The position numbers and the translations under genes are program-made. A DNA stretch of 64,000 nt, taken from Physcomitrium patens (taxonomy: Eukaryota > Streptophyta > Bryopsida > Funariales > Funariaceae). Under the pieces are notes generated by a model. The model was not told the origin of the DNA, did not search any database, and was given only the letters and a program-made list of their open reading frames with translations. Shown one piece after another: positions 25,701 to 37,348 of this stretch. The DNA is taken from assembly GCF_000002425.4 (NCBI RefSeq), contig NC_037262.1:10377129-10441128 (forward strand), read 5' to 3'. Position 1 is the first letter of the stretch; each line of letters begins with the position of its first letter.

Positions 25701-26816
25701 TAATGGACATAGATTTAATGCCAGGTTAGTATTAGGAATGCTCATACTCACAGCTTGAATAGCAGCAGCAATGTCAGGATGTGTGACTGGCACGCCAGGA
25801 GAGAGGACTAATTGTGAAGCCTTAAGCAAGGTCTCTCGTTTATGTGGGCCAAGTTCTGTTTGAACTCGATTCAGATCATATCCTTCAAAACCTGAGTCTT
25901 CCTGTGATGTGTTTGAATAAGTTAAATCACTGCTTTGGAACGCGCATTTCAGCTTCAGCTTAGTTTGAATCTAGGCACTTTGTAACAGAATGCGACTTAT
26001 AAAATTATCTGCTAGTCATCAACGACATGTCACGAAAGGAGAAAATCTAACCTCCAGCGGGACACATGAAGGATTTGAATCCAAAGCCAGCACATTTGCT
26101 CCGCGAGACAAGGCTAACTTCACAACTGAGCGTCCGGATACCCCTAATCCTATCACCTGCAATCGTCACAGCGGTTAAAACTTGAGTGCCTACTACCATT
26201 TCCACCCAGTTAGGTTCAGTTGCATGAAATTGTGAGAAAAATAAAATAAACAACCATTCTTCTTTCCATGCTGATTGAGAAGTAATGTGCTTACAGCCAC
26301 AGTCTCTCCATTTAGATCTTGACGACTATCCTTCGCAAGGCACATTACGACCGAGTTTCCCCGGCTTGATCTTTGTTTCTCACCCTTCCGGTTATTGAGA
26401 GTATAAAGAACTGCATTTTCACACCACAAACATAGCCACAGACGCAATGCCACCACAAAAATGGCAAGTTACTAATCACTACAAGCAAAAAGATATTATA
26501 TCAGAAGAGCTTAACAAACTGACTCCTCATATAGTTGACAGAACTTGAGACCTAAATTTGTCTTCAACATTCAGTGAAGAAAAGACCTCAGTTTTGGTAC
26601 AAGAATTCATGTTCAACTCTACACCCCAACTACAAAAATTCAGGATACATCCATATTTCTCACCACAAACCTGAATCCTTATCAAGCCCATAATTGCCTT
26701 CTTAGATCAGAAAGTGTTCCAAATCAAATTACATGCTTGATTTAGAAAGAGATTGAGAATGACTTACTGCTCGAAGTATGAAAAAGAAGGCGCGAAGAGC
26801 TGTGCAGCAACGCCAT
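22701..26816 (-). CDS. murD: UDP-N-acetylmuramoylalanine-D-glutamate ligase (MurD), plastid type
   Basis: MurD adds D-glutamate to UDP-MurNAc-L-Ala using ATP. I model 14 exons (minus): 26768-26816, 26295-26410, 26052-26156, 25752-25901, 25478-25594, 25218-25328, 24998-25057, 24593-24719, 24283-24365, 23931-24147, 23634-23761, 23398-23514, 22985-23105, 22701-22807. The total is 1608 nt, 535 aa. Residues 1-50 resemble a transit peptide ([16 protein letters not shown]). The N-terminal fold has [10 protein letters not shown] (56-65). The ATP P-loop is GTNGKST (166-172). VEVSSYQLE lies near 220-228 and [10 protein letters not shown] at 242-251. K261 is in the place of the carbamylated lysine. HN pairs are near 338-342, NDSKATN at 390-396, and [17 protein letters not shown] at 507-523. 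All three Mur-ligase domains are present and no stop interrupts them. Two introns use weaker GT sites (after 24283 and 25478). Mosses keep a plastid peptidoglycan pathway, so this is the expected context. Confidence 0.93.
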
Positions 26817-27080
26817 AGCTCACACAAGAGAATACGAGGACAAAGATGGGCTTCGGAGCATTCCCACCGAGGGCCTGAACATGCGAAATGTCATCCGAAA
26901 TCTAATTGGGATCAACGCAGACGCTTTCAAAAGTGCTCCCGACCTCTAAATTCACGTCAAGATAAGTTCAGGGAGTGAACTGTGGAATTCCCAACAGTAA
27001 GAAGGGGCAAGCAAATACTCAATGCTCGACTGGAAGATCCAAAAGACAGAGGAAATTTCATTCGTCCTCAAATTCCCAGG

Positions 27081-27090
27081 TTTAGGGTTT
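27081..27090 (-). promoter_or_regulatory. Telo-box-like motif upstream of murD
   Basis: TTTAGGGTTT on plus, so AAACCCTAAA on the murD sense strand, about 265 bases upstream of its ATG. Plant telo-boxes occur near transcription starts of many housekeeping genes. This is position and motif only; function is inferred. Confidence 0.4.
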
Positions 27091-28331
27091 GGGTTTAATG
27101 TTTGGTGTTAAACGGGTGCGTGTGGGGTTTAGTTTTAGCTTTGAACTGTGACCGAACCACAACTTGGGTAGTCACGATGAAGGCAGACAAGCCCCGATTA
27201 CAGCCTCATGTGCTGTTAAACTTAGCCGTGTGAGGGAGAGTTTCGGGAGGTGAAAGATGTGTGGTTTTGTATGTGGAATCTTGCGTACACGTTTTGAGTT
27301 TCGGAGATTGGCCATTACTTCCTTTGAGCAAAGAATGTAATTAGAGTCCGAATCGAGTTTATTTCTTGAAGAGTAGTAAACCTTTTGCAGGCCGTCAATT
27401 TCCTATAACTTGATCCTTTCTCAAATGGTAGCAGTGCCACTGCCGAATTGGTTTTACTAGTCTTTTAGTGACCAGATACTGTACCTGTTCTCTCCGTTAT
27501 TACATGTGCTGGATTTCCTGAAGTGTTTTATGTTGCAACAAGTGAGGCGAATGAAGGCTGCAGGATACATAATTCTAATCTGTATGCTACTCTGATTCTG
27601 CAAAGTTCCAGGTTGAGCTCTCACAAAGAAGCTGTATGTGTCAATTAATCTGAGCCTTAAGAAGCAAATCCGTCTGTTATCAACGTGAAAGTAAAAAAGA
27701 TTGATCCTTATTCTTAAATAGACGTTGCATTACGTTTAAACCACCATGGACAACTAATATGTCAATTTTATTTTAGATTCTGGAGCCTCGTAAGCAGAGC
27801 ATTGATTTATATTTCAGCATAGATAGCTGATTAATCATGCACAATGTAACTGTATCGTGCGAGCACCATAGTCATGGTCACTGTAGGGTGTAATAGCTGA
27901 GCACCTGGAGGCTTCTTTCCAAGGAACAGGTTTACTTTGTCCTGATTATTACTGACTTGGTAAGTAGCAGTCATATTTTCACAATATTACACTTAAAAAT
28001 GGACCTAGTTTTCTCTTTACGGCTGGACCCATGGAACACATATATGTGTGTGTGTGTGTGAGAGAGAGGATTGATTGCCTCATGTATGTATTGCCTCTGC
28101 TCAACCTTTGTAGCCTCCACGCTTCTCAGAGATGAGCGAACAAACCTTCTGGCTACTGTTACAGAACCGGTGCGGCTCTTTCAAGTATAGCCCTACACAA
28201 CAACATTACATGTATCCAAACTAGAACCTCTTATTCCGTTGACGTTTTCTGATTAATGAAACCATCAAGGTTTTTGAATTGGAGCTACACAGAAGTAATC
28301 AGGTATGTCTTAGATTTGAATCGCTTATTCT
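27091..28331. other. Intergenic DNA between murD and OPT
   Basis: Mixed composition, with a (TG)n(AG)n stretch near 28045-28068. It should contain the murD promoter (minus strand, left part) and the 3' untranslated region of the OPT gene (right part). No gene is seen. Confidence 0.5.
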
Positions 28332-31331
28332 TTAGAAAACTGGGCACCCTTTGATTGAGATGCCAGCAGCAGTCGGGCAGTGTGCTAGTGGGCAGTGATC
28401 ACCTTGGTTTCCCCACCACTCTAATGTGCCAAGACCCTGATCAAAGCAGACCCATAAAAGTAATCCCATGAAGGCAGTTCCTGTGTCTAAGGCCGCCGAC
28501 AGAAGATAGTTGTAACGCTTCCACCACGTTTTGTGTCGGCGGAAGATGAAGCCATTGAAGAACATACCCACGGATAGCCACATCACATTATTTACAGGAG
28601 ATGCTGGCGGCATGGTGAGGCCTCCAATGAGTATGATTGGCATGTTGACCCACTTGAGCCAAGTAGCTTTGGGGAAAACTTTCACAGCGATGTAGATTGG
28701 AACTGGGGCGAAGATCCCGATGACAAAGAACCAGTTGAGTTTGCCGTAGATGCCTCGCGTTCCGAATGTGCTCGATGGGCCTATGAGTCCCCAGATTACA
28801 GAAGCTGTGAATTGGACACTGTCGTTGGGGCATGTCCAAGGACTTCCAGGTGGGAGTAGCGCTGGATTACAGATGTTAGGGATTGCATCTAGAAGATACC
28901 ATGTTGTACCCAAGCACACCAGTGCCGAGAGAATGGACCCCCAAACCTGTACAATGAACATGGTGCGCGGAGGGATCTTCATGTAATGACCCAGCTTGAA
29001 ATCGCTTAAGAAGGATATTGTGTGCATCAAGTTGCTGCTGCCGTATATTCTGAAGCAGATATTGGCCACTGGCTTCTCAGGCATTATATACCCCATTACC
29101 ATTTCGGACAAAACGTTAATTCCTGGTGCCTACAGGGGAAGAATTGAAGCCGTTATCATCAGGTTTACAAGGCTCAGTTAGATGATTGACAGATTTATTC
29201 CTGACTGCAGTGGTCCAATTGGTTCTTGGGAATTGGTCCTGTTTGTCAGAATTGGCTATTTTAGATGAGATATCTTGGGATGCAGGAGCAATTTACCTGA
29301 TTTGCGGTGGCCACAAGCACACCGAAAGGAAGTGCGAAGGCGGTGGCTAAAACAAACCCCAACAAAACGCCCCACCAAGGTAGCTGCAGCTGATCTTTAT
29401 ATACTTCAGTACCGACTATGGATAGAACCAGGGAAACGCTCAGCAGTATCCAAAACCATTTCTGTGGAACAGGCTTGTAGGTCTGCATAAGCTGGGTATG
29501 GATGTCTTGCGTCTTGTCCCTGAAAGCTGCTCTTGATCCTTGTACAATGTCCCTGCATCAAGTAGGTGCTTCACCATGAGTCCTTATCACTGGCTGATTC
29601 AGAATGCAATCACGTCTAGATCTAGGAACAATGGTTTTTTTGGAGCTGGAACACTCACTTTCCATGGAAGAGGACGACGTGTGTTATCGCTGCTCCAATG
29701 ACAGCGAAGCCCATGGCGTTTGTCATTGCATACAGAATGCTCAAGTGCAGCTGACTGTAACCTTCATAAGCTTTCGGATTCAAGGTCAAGTCGTGGTTCA
29801 CAACTCGGTGGATGTCAAACGGAGAGCCATTATCAGCAAACGACTTGCTCGAGAAGATTGGAAACTTTCTGGCGTCGTATACATTAAACCAATACGTAAT
29901 TGGGATTATGACATACAGGTAAAAGACGAACCCCACTGCGGCGTTCGCAAGAGCGAAGAAAGGAACTCCAAGCGGGCTCCCACGAAACGCCGAGATCGTT
30001 GCCCAATCCAAGGAGAACGAGCCAACACCCAAGCCCCTGAGTCCAGATCCTACTTGCTGAGCAGTGACGGATCTGGGATATAAGATACACGCCACTGAGA
30101 TGGTGGTCAAGGAGCTGAAGAGGTACCCTGGGAGAACGTAGTACGCGAAGCTTGCCACAAGGCAAATGCAGAAAAATTGGACTCGAGACAGTGTCCGTTT
30201 CTCTTCCTTCTCGTGCAATGTCCTGCACAGCCACTCATCCTAGTTAATAATCTCACCGTATATGGGATCACTTGAATTATCCACCTTCGGTTTTTTCTAG
30301 CACCCAACGAAATGCAGTCGATCGAGTGGCTCATGAGGTTGAGCTAAAACTGTACACAGAATTCCAAGACTCAACAAAATGATCTCTTGCCGGATTCAAT
30401 TTGGTGCAAATATAGAAGAGAATCATGGGGCAAGGGAAGTTACCGGAAGAGAGACACATTCACCAACGTGTGTGGCCACCACATTTGAGCCGGCTCCACC
30501 AACAGCTTGCGGTACAGCCCTGCAGAACCATACCCCATAATCTGGTATCCATGTACACTGCACTCGTTTAATACTGGCTCGATATTATCGTAACCTCTTC
30601 TAACACTTCTGGATGGTCATGGCAATGAAAAAATATGCTGCACTACATAAAATGTGTCGATGGCAGCGCACGGAAAGAAATCAAGCTGTAAAGTAGTGTG
30701 TGCTGGTGCTTCAAAGTGAAGTGCAGCCTCTGTTTGGAGAACTGCAAAAAGGAACTGGGTGCACGTGGTCATGATGCAACCCAACGAAGAAGGCCAGTTG
30801 ATATGTTTTACTTACTTGAGTTGCTAACACGAAGAGAATAGCTGGAACGAAGTCCAACCTCTGCTTGTAAAACGCTTTCACGACATTGACCAACATGGCG
30901 CCCATTGCCCCGGACCCTGTGTTAGCAAAGATGGTGATCAGTACGTGCTCTTTGACGTTGAAGGGCCCAGGATTGAGCGAGAACCTCCTTGGAATCAAGG
31001 GAAAGCCGATGGGTTCTCCTGGTAGCAAGCGGGACATCAAACGGCCAAGCGGGAGGGCCATAATCTGAACGGCAATCGCGGAAACATGAAGCGGTTCTGA
31101 GCGATAGCTAAAGAATGTGTTGGTCACTGTAAGAACAACATTCGCCAGAGTTCCAAGCACAAGCGTTCTGAACGTCAGACATGGTAGGCTGGGGTCATCG
31201 GTGGTGGCCACCGTCAGTTGCACCTCTTCAATCGAACAAGGAGCACGAGTTGGTTCGTTCTTGAGAAGAAGTTGATTCTTCGTCGCATCTACACATGCTT
31301 TAGTACCTTCTTCAACTTTTCCTGGACACAT
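28332..31331 (-). CDS. Oligopeptide transporter, OPT family
   Basis: A proton-coupled transporter of small peptides or metal chelates, expected in the plasma membrane. Five exons (minus): 30816-31331, 30444-30541, 29659-30222, 29297-29552, 28332-29129. The total is 2232 nt, 743 aa, normal for plant OPTs. The start is the ATG at 31331, with an in-frame TAA just upstream. Family marks: SIEEVQLTV...TDDPSLP (33-50), [10 protein letters not shown] with NPG at 120-122, [13 protein letters not shown]...LHEKEEKR across the exon 2/3 junction, the signature KIPPR (529-533), [15 protein letters not shown] and [15 protein letters not shown], and a terminal [14 protein letters not shown] ending GCPVF. Many hydrophobic segments fit a polytopic protein. 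Subfamily and substrate cannot be told from this. All splice sites are GT/AG with matched phases. Confidence 0.93.
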
Positions 31332-33707
31332 TGGATGTACTTAACAGAGTTCACGAATTTCACCGCATCAGCCTCAACTGAGCAGATTGGTTGGAGCGCA
31401 TCAACTTAATGCTCCTCACGGACACAAACCTTACACCAGCAACCAGGCCAGTTTTGGCTATACAAGTTCAGTTTGAGAAGGCATGTATATAGATTAGGAA
31501 CAAGCATATACAAACACTCACTCTGCACCTACAGTTTCAACCGATCTACAGGAGAGAACGAGTGGAAATGAAAATGTATCGAAGTGTTCGCTATCAAGGA
31601 AGTACTGAGAGGACTGTGGGTAAAGAATGAAGTGTGAGGAGCTGCTTGGGCTCTGAGATGTTAATTGATATCAGATAATCCATTCCAAGTTTGATGCACT
31701 GGTGTCATGGGACACACATCTAAAGTATACCAACCACTGCTATACGACAACACTCACCCTTTATTGTCAGGAAAATCTTTTTTTCACTGAGTAATCTCAC
31801 TGCAGTGAACGCACTGCCTTCCGCACATGTCCATGTCTGTCAACATCTCATGGCCATCCTTCCGACAGCTTCAGCTCATTCGTGTAGGCCATCATTTGCT
31901 GTACTTGCAAATTTTCATTCTACCTTGTTCCAATGCCTGGTTGTATTCGAAACCGAGTAATTCGTGTGATGGCTTGCAGAATGACTATCGTCTGGTTACC
32001 CTACTCACGATTTGCACTACGGATCACGCATTTGAAATTTCGCTTTCATCTGCCTCGAGAAGCAATTACAATGTAACAGTGTGGAACCTCGGGGCTGATA
32101 CTTGATGTTAATTTACACACAAATCGTGTGATGTGTATCGGCACTTGAATGCATTATAAGCGCCACAAGTCGGATTCTACAAGTGCGAGCGCCAGACGAT
32201 GTGATGAGAATCGTTCATAGTAAACGTCAGAACTGAAGCTTGTTGAAGCATGCGCAGCTCAAATACGTTCAAACTGAGGCGAGAAAGGAATGATGTTGTT
32301 GAAATGACAGATTGGAATAGTAGCATCAGTTAAGGGGAGTCAACAAGCACCTCAGGGAATTTCTGGATTCACCAGATACTGTGCAACTAACACATCAATC
32401 CTGCCGGTTGCACCCACTCCATATAATGGTTCCAGAGTACTTCCCACCAATATCAGCGCTGAAGTAAAGAACAGGAAACTGCCTATGATCTGTAGAATTG
32501 CTGCTCGGGTGGAGATCATTGGCCAAGTTCATGTTGATAACAAAAAATAGAGACTGCATTGGTCGTACCAGTTTGCCAGGGACGACCACAGGCAAAACCC
32601 AGGATACGCGTGAAAAGCAGGTTCTTGTTATCATCACGCTGTGTCCGCGCTTCATGACCCCAGCCTACAACTCTCATGTTATGATCACTCATCATTGTCG
32701 AACTTGCACGAATGGAATGGTTCGTCTTTTAGAAAACCTGGTCCTTTGAAATAACAATATTCTGCGACGTAGTCCTGGGTCTGTCATTAGATTTGAAGAC
32801 AAATTTGATTCCCTGGATGCACATGTTCAGTCGACTGCAGGAACGGCACAGTGGCAGACACGTCCGCGTAAGTACCCTCGTACTTACTATCTTTCACGAA
32901 GCATGCTGATCAGTCTTATTAAGCATAGCCTGCGTTGACGACATTTCAGGAAATCCTCTTTGGTCATGCAGTATAATTTCGCTTAGTTCATTAAATGTCA
33001 AAGCTCTCCAAGGCCTCGTCCCAAGGCCTCGTCATGTGATCAAGTAATTCGAAAGCTGTACTTAAGTCCCACCAACCTAATTTCTTGTTACCTTCTTGCT
33101 GGTGGCTTTTGGTGATCACAACAAGCAGCTCAAAGTGGCGCATAGGACTGCTGTGGCACACCTAAACATGACCAGTGATCGGTGAACCAATAATCGGTAC
33201 ACACGCATTCGCTTGTCAGCAATGTGCCAACTCTGAATTCAACATGGTAAGAGCAGTCGTAGTTACTTCCACCGATCCATGCATACCAACTTCCACAAGT
33301 AGACAACTTCGGTAGAGACAAACTCTGTTGTAGTTATTGCGAAACTTTCGCTGTTGCAAGGAGCAATGACTGTGACGTCTAGTGACATAATCCATTAAGT
33401 GGCATCCACCTCGTGAAACGCACATCAATATCCCAAATTCTAGAGTACTGTTTTGGCTCCACATATTCTTACAAAAGTACCCGTAAGAGAGCGTTGATGC
33501 TGCCCTCTTTACTACTCATTTATCTTCGAAAATGTAAAGCTTTTATGACATTTGTTTCAGCGAGAATCGGCAAAATGTACGTGCTGGAAACCAGTACATC
33601 AGCCTCTAAGAAAGTATTTAGGCGATGTTTGCAATTGGTTGCTGTCCTCGCCTGACAACGACCTGAAATTATCCCAGTAATTCGAAATCCCGAATAGGAT
33701 GTCAAGA
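31332..33707. other. OPT upstream region and unidentified DNA
   Basis: Moderate GC content. The part next to 31332 is presumably the OPT 5' untranslated region and promoter (minus strand). Short frames at 31827-32105 (+), 32395-32655 (-) and 33216-33464 (-) match nothing I know, and I could not chain them. A transcript or decayed gene may be here. Confidence 0.4.
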
Positions 33708-34175
33708 TTAACCAGCTAGCTCAGGCTCCACTAGTTCATCAGCGAGTGTCTTCACATTTAGATGTCTGGGATGGTAACCAATCTGAACAAGACAAATAGA
33801 AGCAACGCGAAGACTGCTACTGCCTTTGCAGTGATTCTCATCCCTCTCAAACCCCAGAAACAAATTCGTCAACAATGCGGTGGTCGCCTAGAGAGCGGTA
33901 ACTCGAGCAAACCCCTTGGCAAACACGAGGACCCCTGGATCGAGACTAACCAAGAAGAAAACAGGGTAGAAAGCATAGATTATCACTCCAATCACCCACA
34001 AATGGCAACCTTGTTGGAGCCCTAAAAAACGGTCCGAATGCCAGCTGAAATCCACACTGTAGCCCCCCCGTTCCTCGCAAACAAATGTCGCTGTGGCCAA
34101 AACTTCGGGGGTGAACAATGTGGACAGAACCATGAAGAGGTAAACCATGGCAAGGAGAGGTCCTCGAGCTCTCAT
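33708..34175 (-). CDS. Putative small membrane protein, unrecognised
   Basis: The ATG at 34175 opens with a strongly hydrophobic N-terminus (MRARGPLLAMVYLFMVLST), a signal peptide or anchor. A short polar loop with one Cys follows, then a second hydrophobic segment (HLWVIGVIIYAFYPVFFL). My preferred model has two exons (minus), 33951-34175 and 33708-33887, separated by a 63-base intron with GTTAGT and CTCTAG. It gives 134 aa ending DELVEPELAG. Read through without splicing, the frame stops at 33888 with 95 aa. A TATA box about 505 bases upstream and a possible spliced leader support a transcription unit. I do not know the family and cannot exclude a chance frame. Confidence 0.35.
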
Positions 34176-34679
34176 AGAAACCTCCAGCTCAAATGGATAG
34201 GCGGATGCTTCACTAAAACATCATGCAAATCAACTGCAACATTTATGGCTTCGTAGCGAAAACCCATCAGGGAGACATCTAATCAGGAGGCGTGGACGTC
34301 TCACACCCAACCTCAATCCAAACCGAGCAAACATCTTCTTGGGTTTGGTGGGAATCCTGCAAGTTGAGGGCAACAATCCGCTCTCATCACACGGACCCTT
34401 CCCTACTCACGGCACATTCCCACAATCCGAGAAAAAAGTCTCAAACTCACGACGACGCAACATGCTCGCATCGCCGATCGTGAGCCTCCAGGAATCTCTC
34501 ACTCATCGACACTCACTCAGCGGGATTGCATGCAATTCCCTCGCAACAGTGATCGCTAAACCTGGATTGCTGGAAAGCCAATCTCGACGATGCGAAGACT
34601 TCTTCGGACACTATGCGATTCGACATGAGCCGTCGATCTCCTGACCCCTATGAACGGTCTCGATGGAAGATAAATCCTG

Positions 34680-34686
34680 CTTTATA
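34680..34686 (-). promoter_or_regulatory. TATA box, minus strand
   Basis: TATAAAG on the minus strand within CTATAAAGCAGG, at the edge where GC-richer DNA meets AT-rich DNA. It would direct transcription leftward toward the putative gene at 34175. A donor-like GTGAGTAGGG near 34403-34412 and an acceptor-like CTTGCAG near 34359-34365 could define a leader intron. Confidence 0.4.
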
Positions 34687-34699
34687 GAAAGTTCGAGGC

Positions 34700-35556
34700 A
34701 ATGGGGTAGAAAGGGGAGGAAAGTCAAACCACAAAATAGATCAAGCCTTTGAACTCAAAAGGAAATAAATAATTAATTAAATATTAAAATGGGCGTTGCA
34801 TATTAGTTATAGAAAAAGAGGTAGACCTTGGTTCATATTTACATGCAAGGCTTTAATGGGCTTTGCAATTTATTGCATTCATTAATGCACACTTACCAAC
34901 AAATACCAATCACGTTTAATATGATAAAAACAATCTTTTTGGTTTGTAGGGCTCATGTTGGAGCAGGAGTTAGATATTACATTCTATGAGATAAAATGAT
35001 ATGTGGTTTATACTACTTTGGTTCTACTATTGTTGCAAGAGGGAAATGAAAAAATAATATCAACAATTAAGTAAATATTTCTCTTTTTCTTTTCTTTTTT
35101 TTCTTTTTCTTTGTGTGTATTCACATGAAAGCCAATGGTTTCAAATTAAAATATATCAATTGATAAATTAATTATACATAATAAAATAGTGCATAACATA
35201 TGTATAATTAATTTATGTATAATTTTTCATGAAATCTATTATAATAATGCTAGATTTTAAAAAATAAAAGAATTAATAAATTAATAAGCATTTTTAATGT
35301 AATTTAATTGTAAGAACATCAATTTCATTTTAAAGCAAAAAGTTAATCCAATTAAAAAAAGAAAGATAGAATTAACTTTATTTTATACTAGTTCTTATCA
35401 CTTCCATAAATTATTTTTCTTTTGAACCTAGATAATTTAAAAATATGCTTTAATATATTCAAGATACTTCCAAATTTTTACTTTTACTTTATTATTGCAT
35501 TTGAAGTTCCTTAATTTGTCCAAACATATTTAAATAATTCTTGTTAAATAAAATTG
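34700..35556. other. AT-rich intergenic DNA
   Basis: Low-complexity AT-rich DNA with a T/C-rich patch near 35083-35112. No gene is seen. Element B begins directly to the right. Confidence 0.6.
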
Positions 35557-35561
35557 TGTTG
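35557..35561. repeat. Target-site duplication TGTTG, left copy (element B)
   Basis: TGTTG directly precedes TGTCACGG of the B 5' LTR and recurs at 41954-41958. Confidence 0.8.
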
Positions 35562-36123
35562 TGTCACGGACATACTCATGTAAGCTAGTAATTACATATA
35601 CAAATAGGTGGAAGTAAATAAAAGTAGGTAAAAGTAAGTTAATTCTATAGTATTTAATATAGAAGCTTCCTAGAAGCTTCATAGATATTCCTTTGACTTC
35701 ATAGGTGTCTTTAATTGACTTTTTGGATTAGAAACGTAGTCAACAAGTAGGCCATGTGCCACACATGTTGTTAGCTTGAAGATCAAGGTAACTATGTGGC
35801 CCATAAGTAGAAAAACTTGCCTTGTAAGTCAAGGCATGTGTCGTACAAAGTCAACACATATTCGAGGTCCTATAGAATGCCGCCATGTAGCTCTTAGTTA
35901 GATAGTATATATAGAGACAAGAGTGAAGCCTTCTTCACTCTTGTCAACTCCTTTCTTGCTTCCAGTCTAGTTTCAAGGGTCTCCAGTTTTCTTATCTTTT
36001 GGCAATAGCCATTCCAGTTTCTCTTTCAATATACATACTTGGTTATTTATATTTTATTACCTTTCTTTGAGTGAAGGCTCACTTGTTTGAATTGCTTTTC
36101 TCATCGAGTTCTTGTCCTTGACA
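35562..36123 (+). repeat. Element B 5' LTR
   Basis: Begins TGTCACGGAC and ends CCTTGACA. A TATATATAG promoter element lies near 35908-35917. It shares AAGGTAAC, TATTCGAGG and GAATGCCGCC with the A 5' LTR, against both 3' LTRs. Confidence 0.93.
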
Positions 36124-36144
36124 GATTGACAAGAGTACACCTAC

Positions 36145-36156
36145 AATATCAGAGCT
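36145..36156 (+). other. Primer binding site, element B
   Basis: AATATCAGAGCT, with the same TATCAGAGC initiator-tRNA core and spacing as in element A. Confidence 0.7.
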
Positions 36157-36335
36157 TTGTCTAATCTTGATTAAGAGTGGATTACCCCTTTTTCTTAATA
36201 AAATATAAGCATATTAGAAGTTGCAGATTACCCTCTTCTAAACTGATATTGTCCTTAGTATTTTCTTTGTTCTCAAGTCCTCTATTCTATTTGTCTTGAG
36301 TGATATTAAACATCTTCTCTTTTCTAAGTGTTATC

Positions 36336-37268
36336 ATGGCAGAACTTATTGAAATGAAGAATACAATGGCACAAAGGCAAGAGCAATTGAGGGAGTTAAT
36401 GCTTGCGATGCATCAACTCAATTTACAACCACAAGGAGCAACAAGATTGGTAGGAAGTGAAGATATAGAAATGGTTGGAGCTGCTTTAACATCTGCACCA
36501 AACCATATCTTTTCTCCTATGGTGGAACGTCCTTCCAGTGTTAGAGAACCAAGAATTGCCCTACCCGAGAAGTTTGATGGCACTAGATCCAAGTTTCGAG
36601 GATTTATCAATCAAGTGCAACTTGTGATTGAACTTCAACCTCAAAGCTATCCAACTCCAGGATCACAAGTTAGATTCATTGGTATGCTTCTTTCAGGTTC
36701 AGCATTATCATGGTTTTCATCTTTTCTTGAACGACGAGATCCAATATTGGATAATCTAGAGGCTTTTCTGGTAGAGTTTTGATCCATGTATGAAGAACAT
36801 GATGCAATTTGTGTTGCAACCAATAAGATTCATATTTTACGACAAGGCAATCGATCAGTAACATTGTATGCTTTACAATTTTGACAACTTGCAACTAACA
36901 TCAAGTAGGATGATGTTGCACTTATTAGGCAATTTTTCTACGGATTACAATATGAGGTAAAAAAATTAATGCTCAACTTACCTGATCCTCAAACATTGAG
37001 TCAGGCAATTGACTTTGCTGTGAAGTGCGACAATCGCCTTTTTGAATTTTGATCTGAGAACCGTACAAGTGGACCTCAACGTTACTATAATTCAATGGCA
37101 ACACCAATCCGTCTTAAACACATATATTCAAAAGTAGAGGATATGCAAAATGATGTAGAACGTTTTAAACCTCTTACTGAGTAAAAAAAGACTTGTCGTC
37201 GTCAAGAAGGATTATGTTTATATTGTGGAGAATCAAAGCACACTGCTCAACATTGTCCAAAGAAATGA
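36336..37268 (+). pseudogene. Gag with zinc knuckle, element B (broken)
   Basis: Starts MAELIEMKN at 36336. It carries the same capsid-like blocks as A and a CX2CX4HX4C knuckle (CLYC...HTAQHC) near 37215-37258. It is interrupted by a TGA at 36780 that A lacks, and by shared TGAs at 37050 and 37266. Confidence 0.87.
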
Positions 37269-37348
37269 CGCAATCACAAAATAAAGAGTATGGCTGTGAA
37301 AGAAGATAATATGTCGAAAAACGAGTTTGTCTAGCTACAATAGGGACC

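Noticed and set aside
26778..26978. Plus-strand frame of 66 codons
   Set aside because: It lies opposite murD exon 1 and its leader. The minus-strand reading has a good ATG, donor and frame continuity, while the plus frame has only skewed Arg/His/Gln composition.
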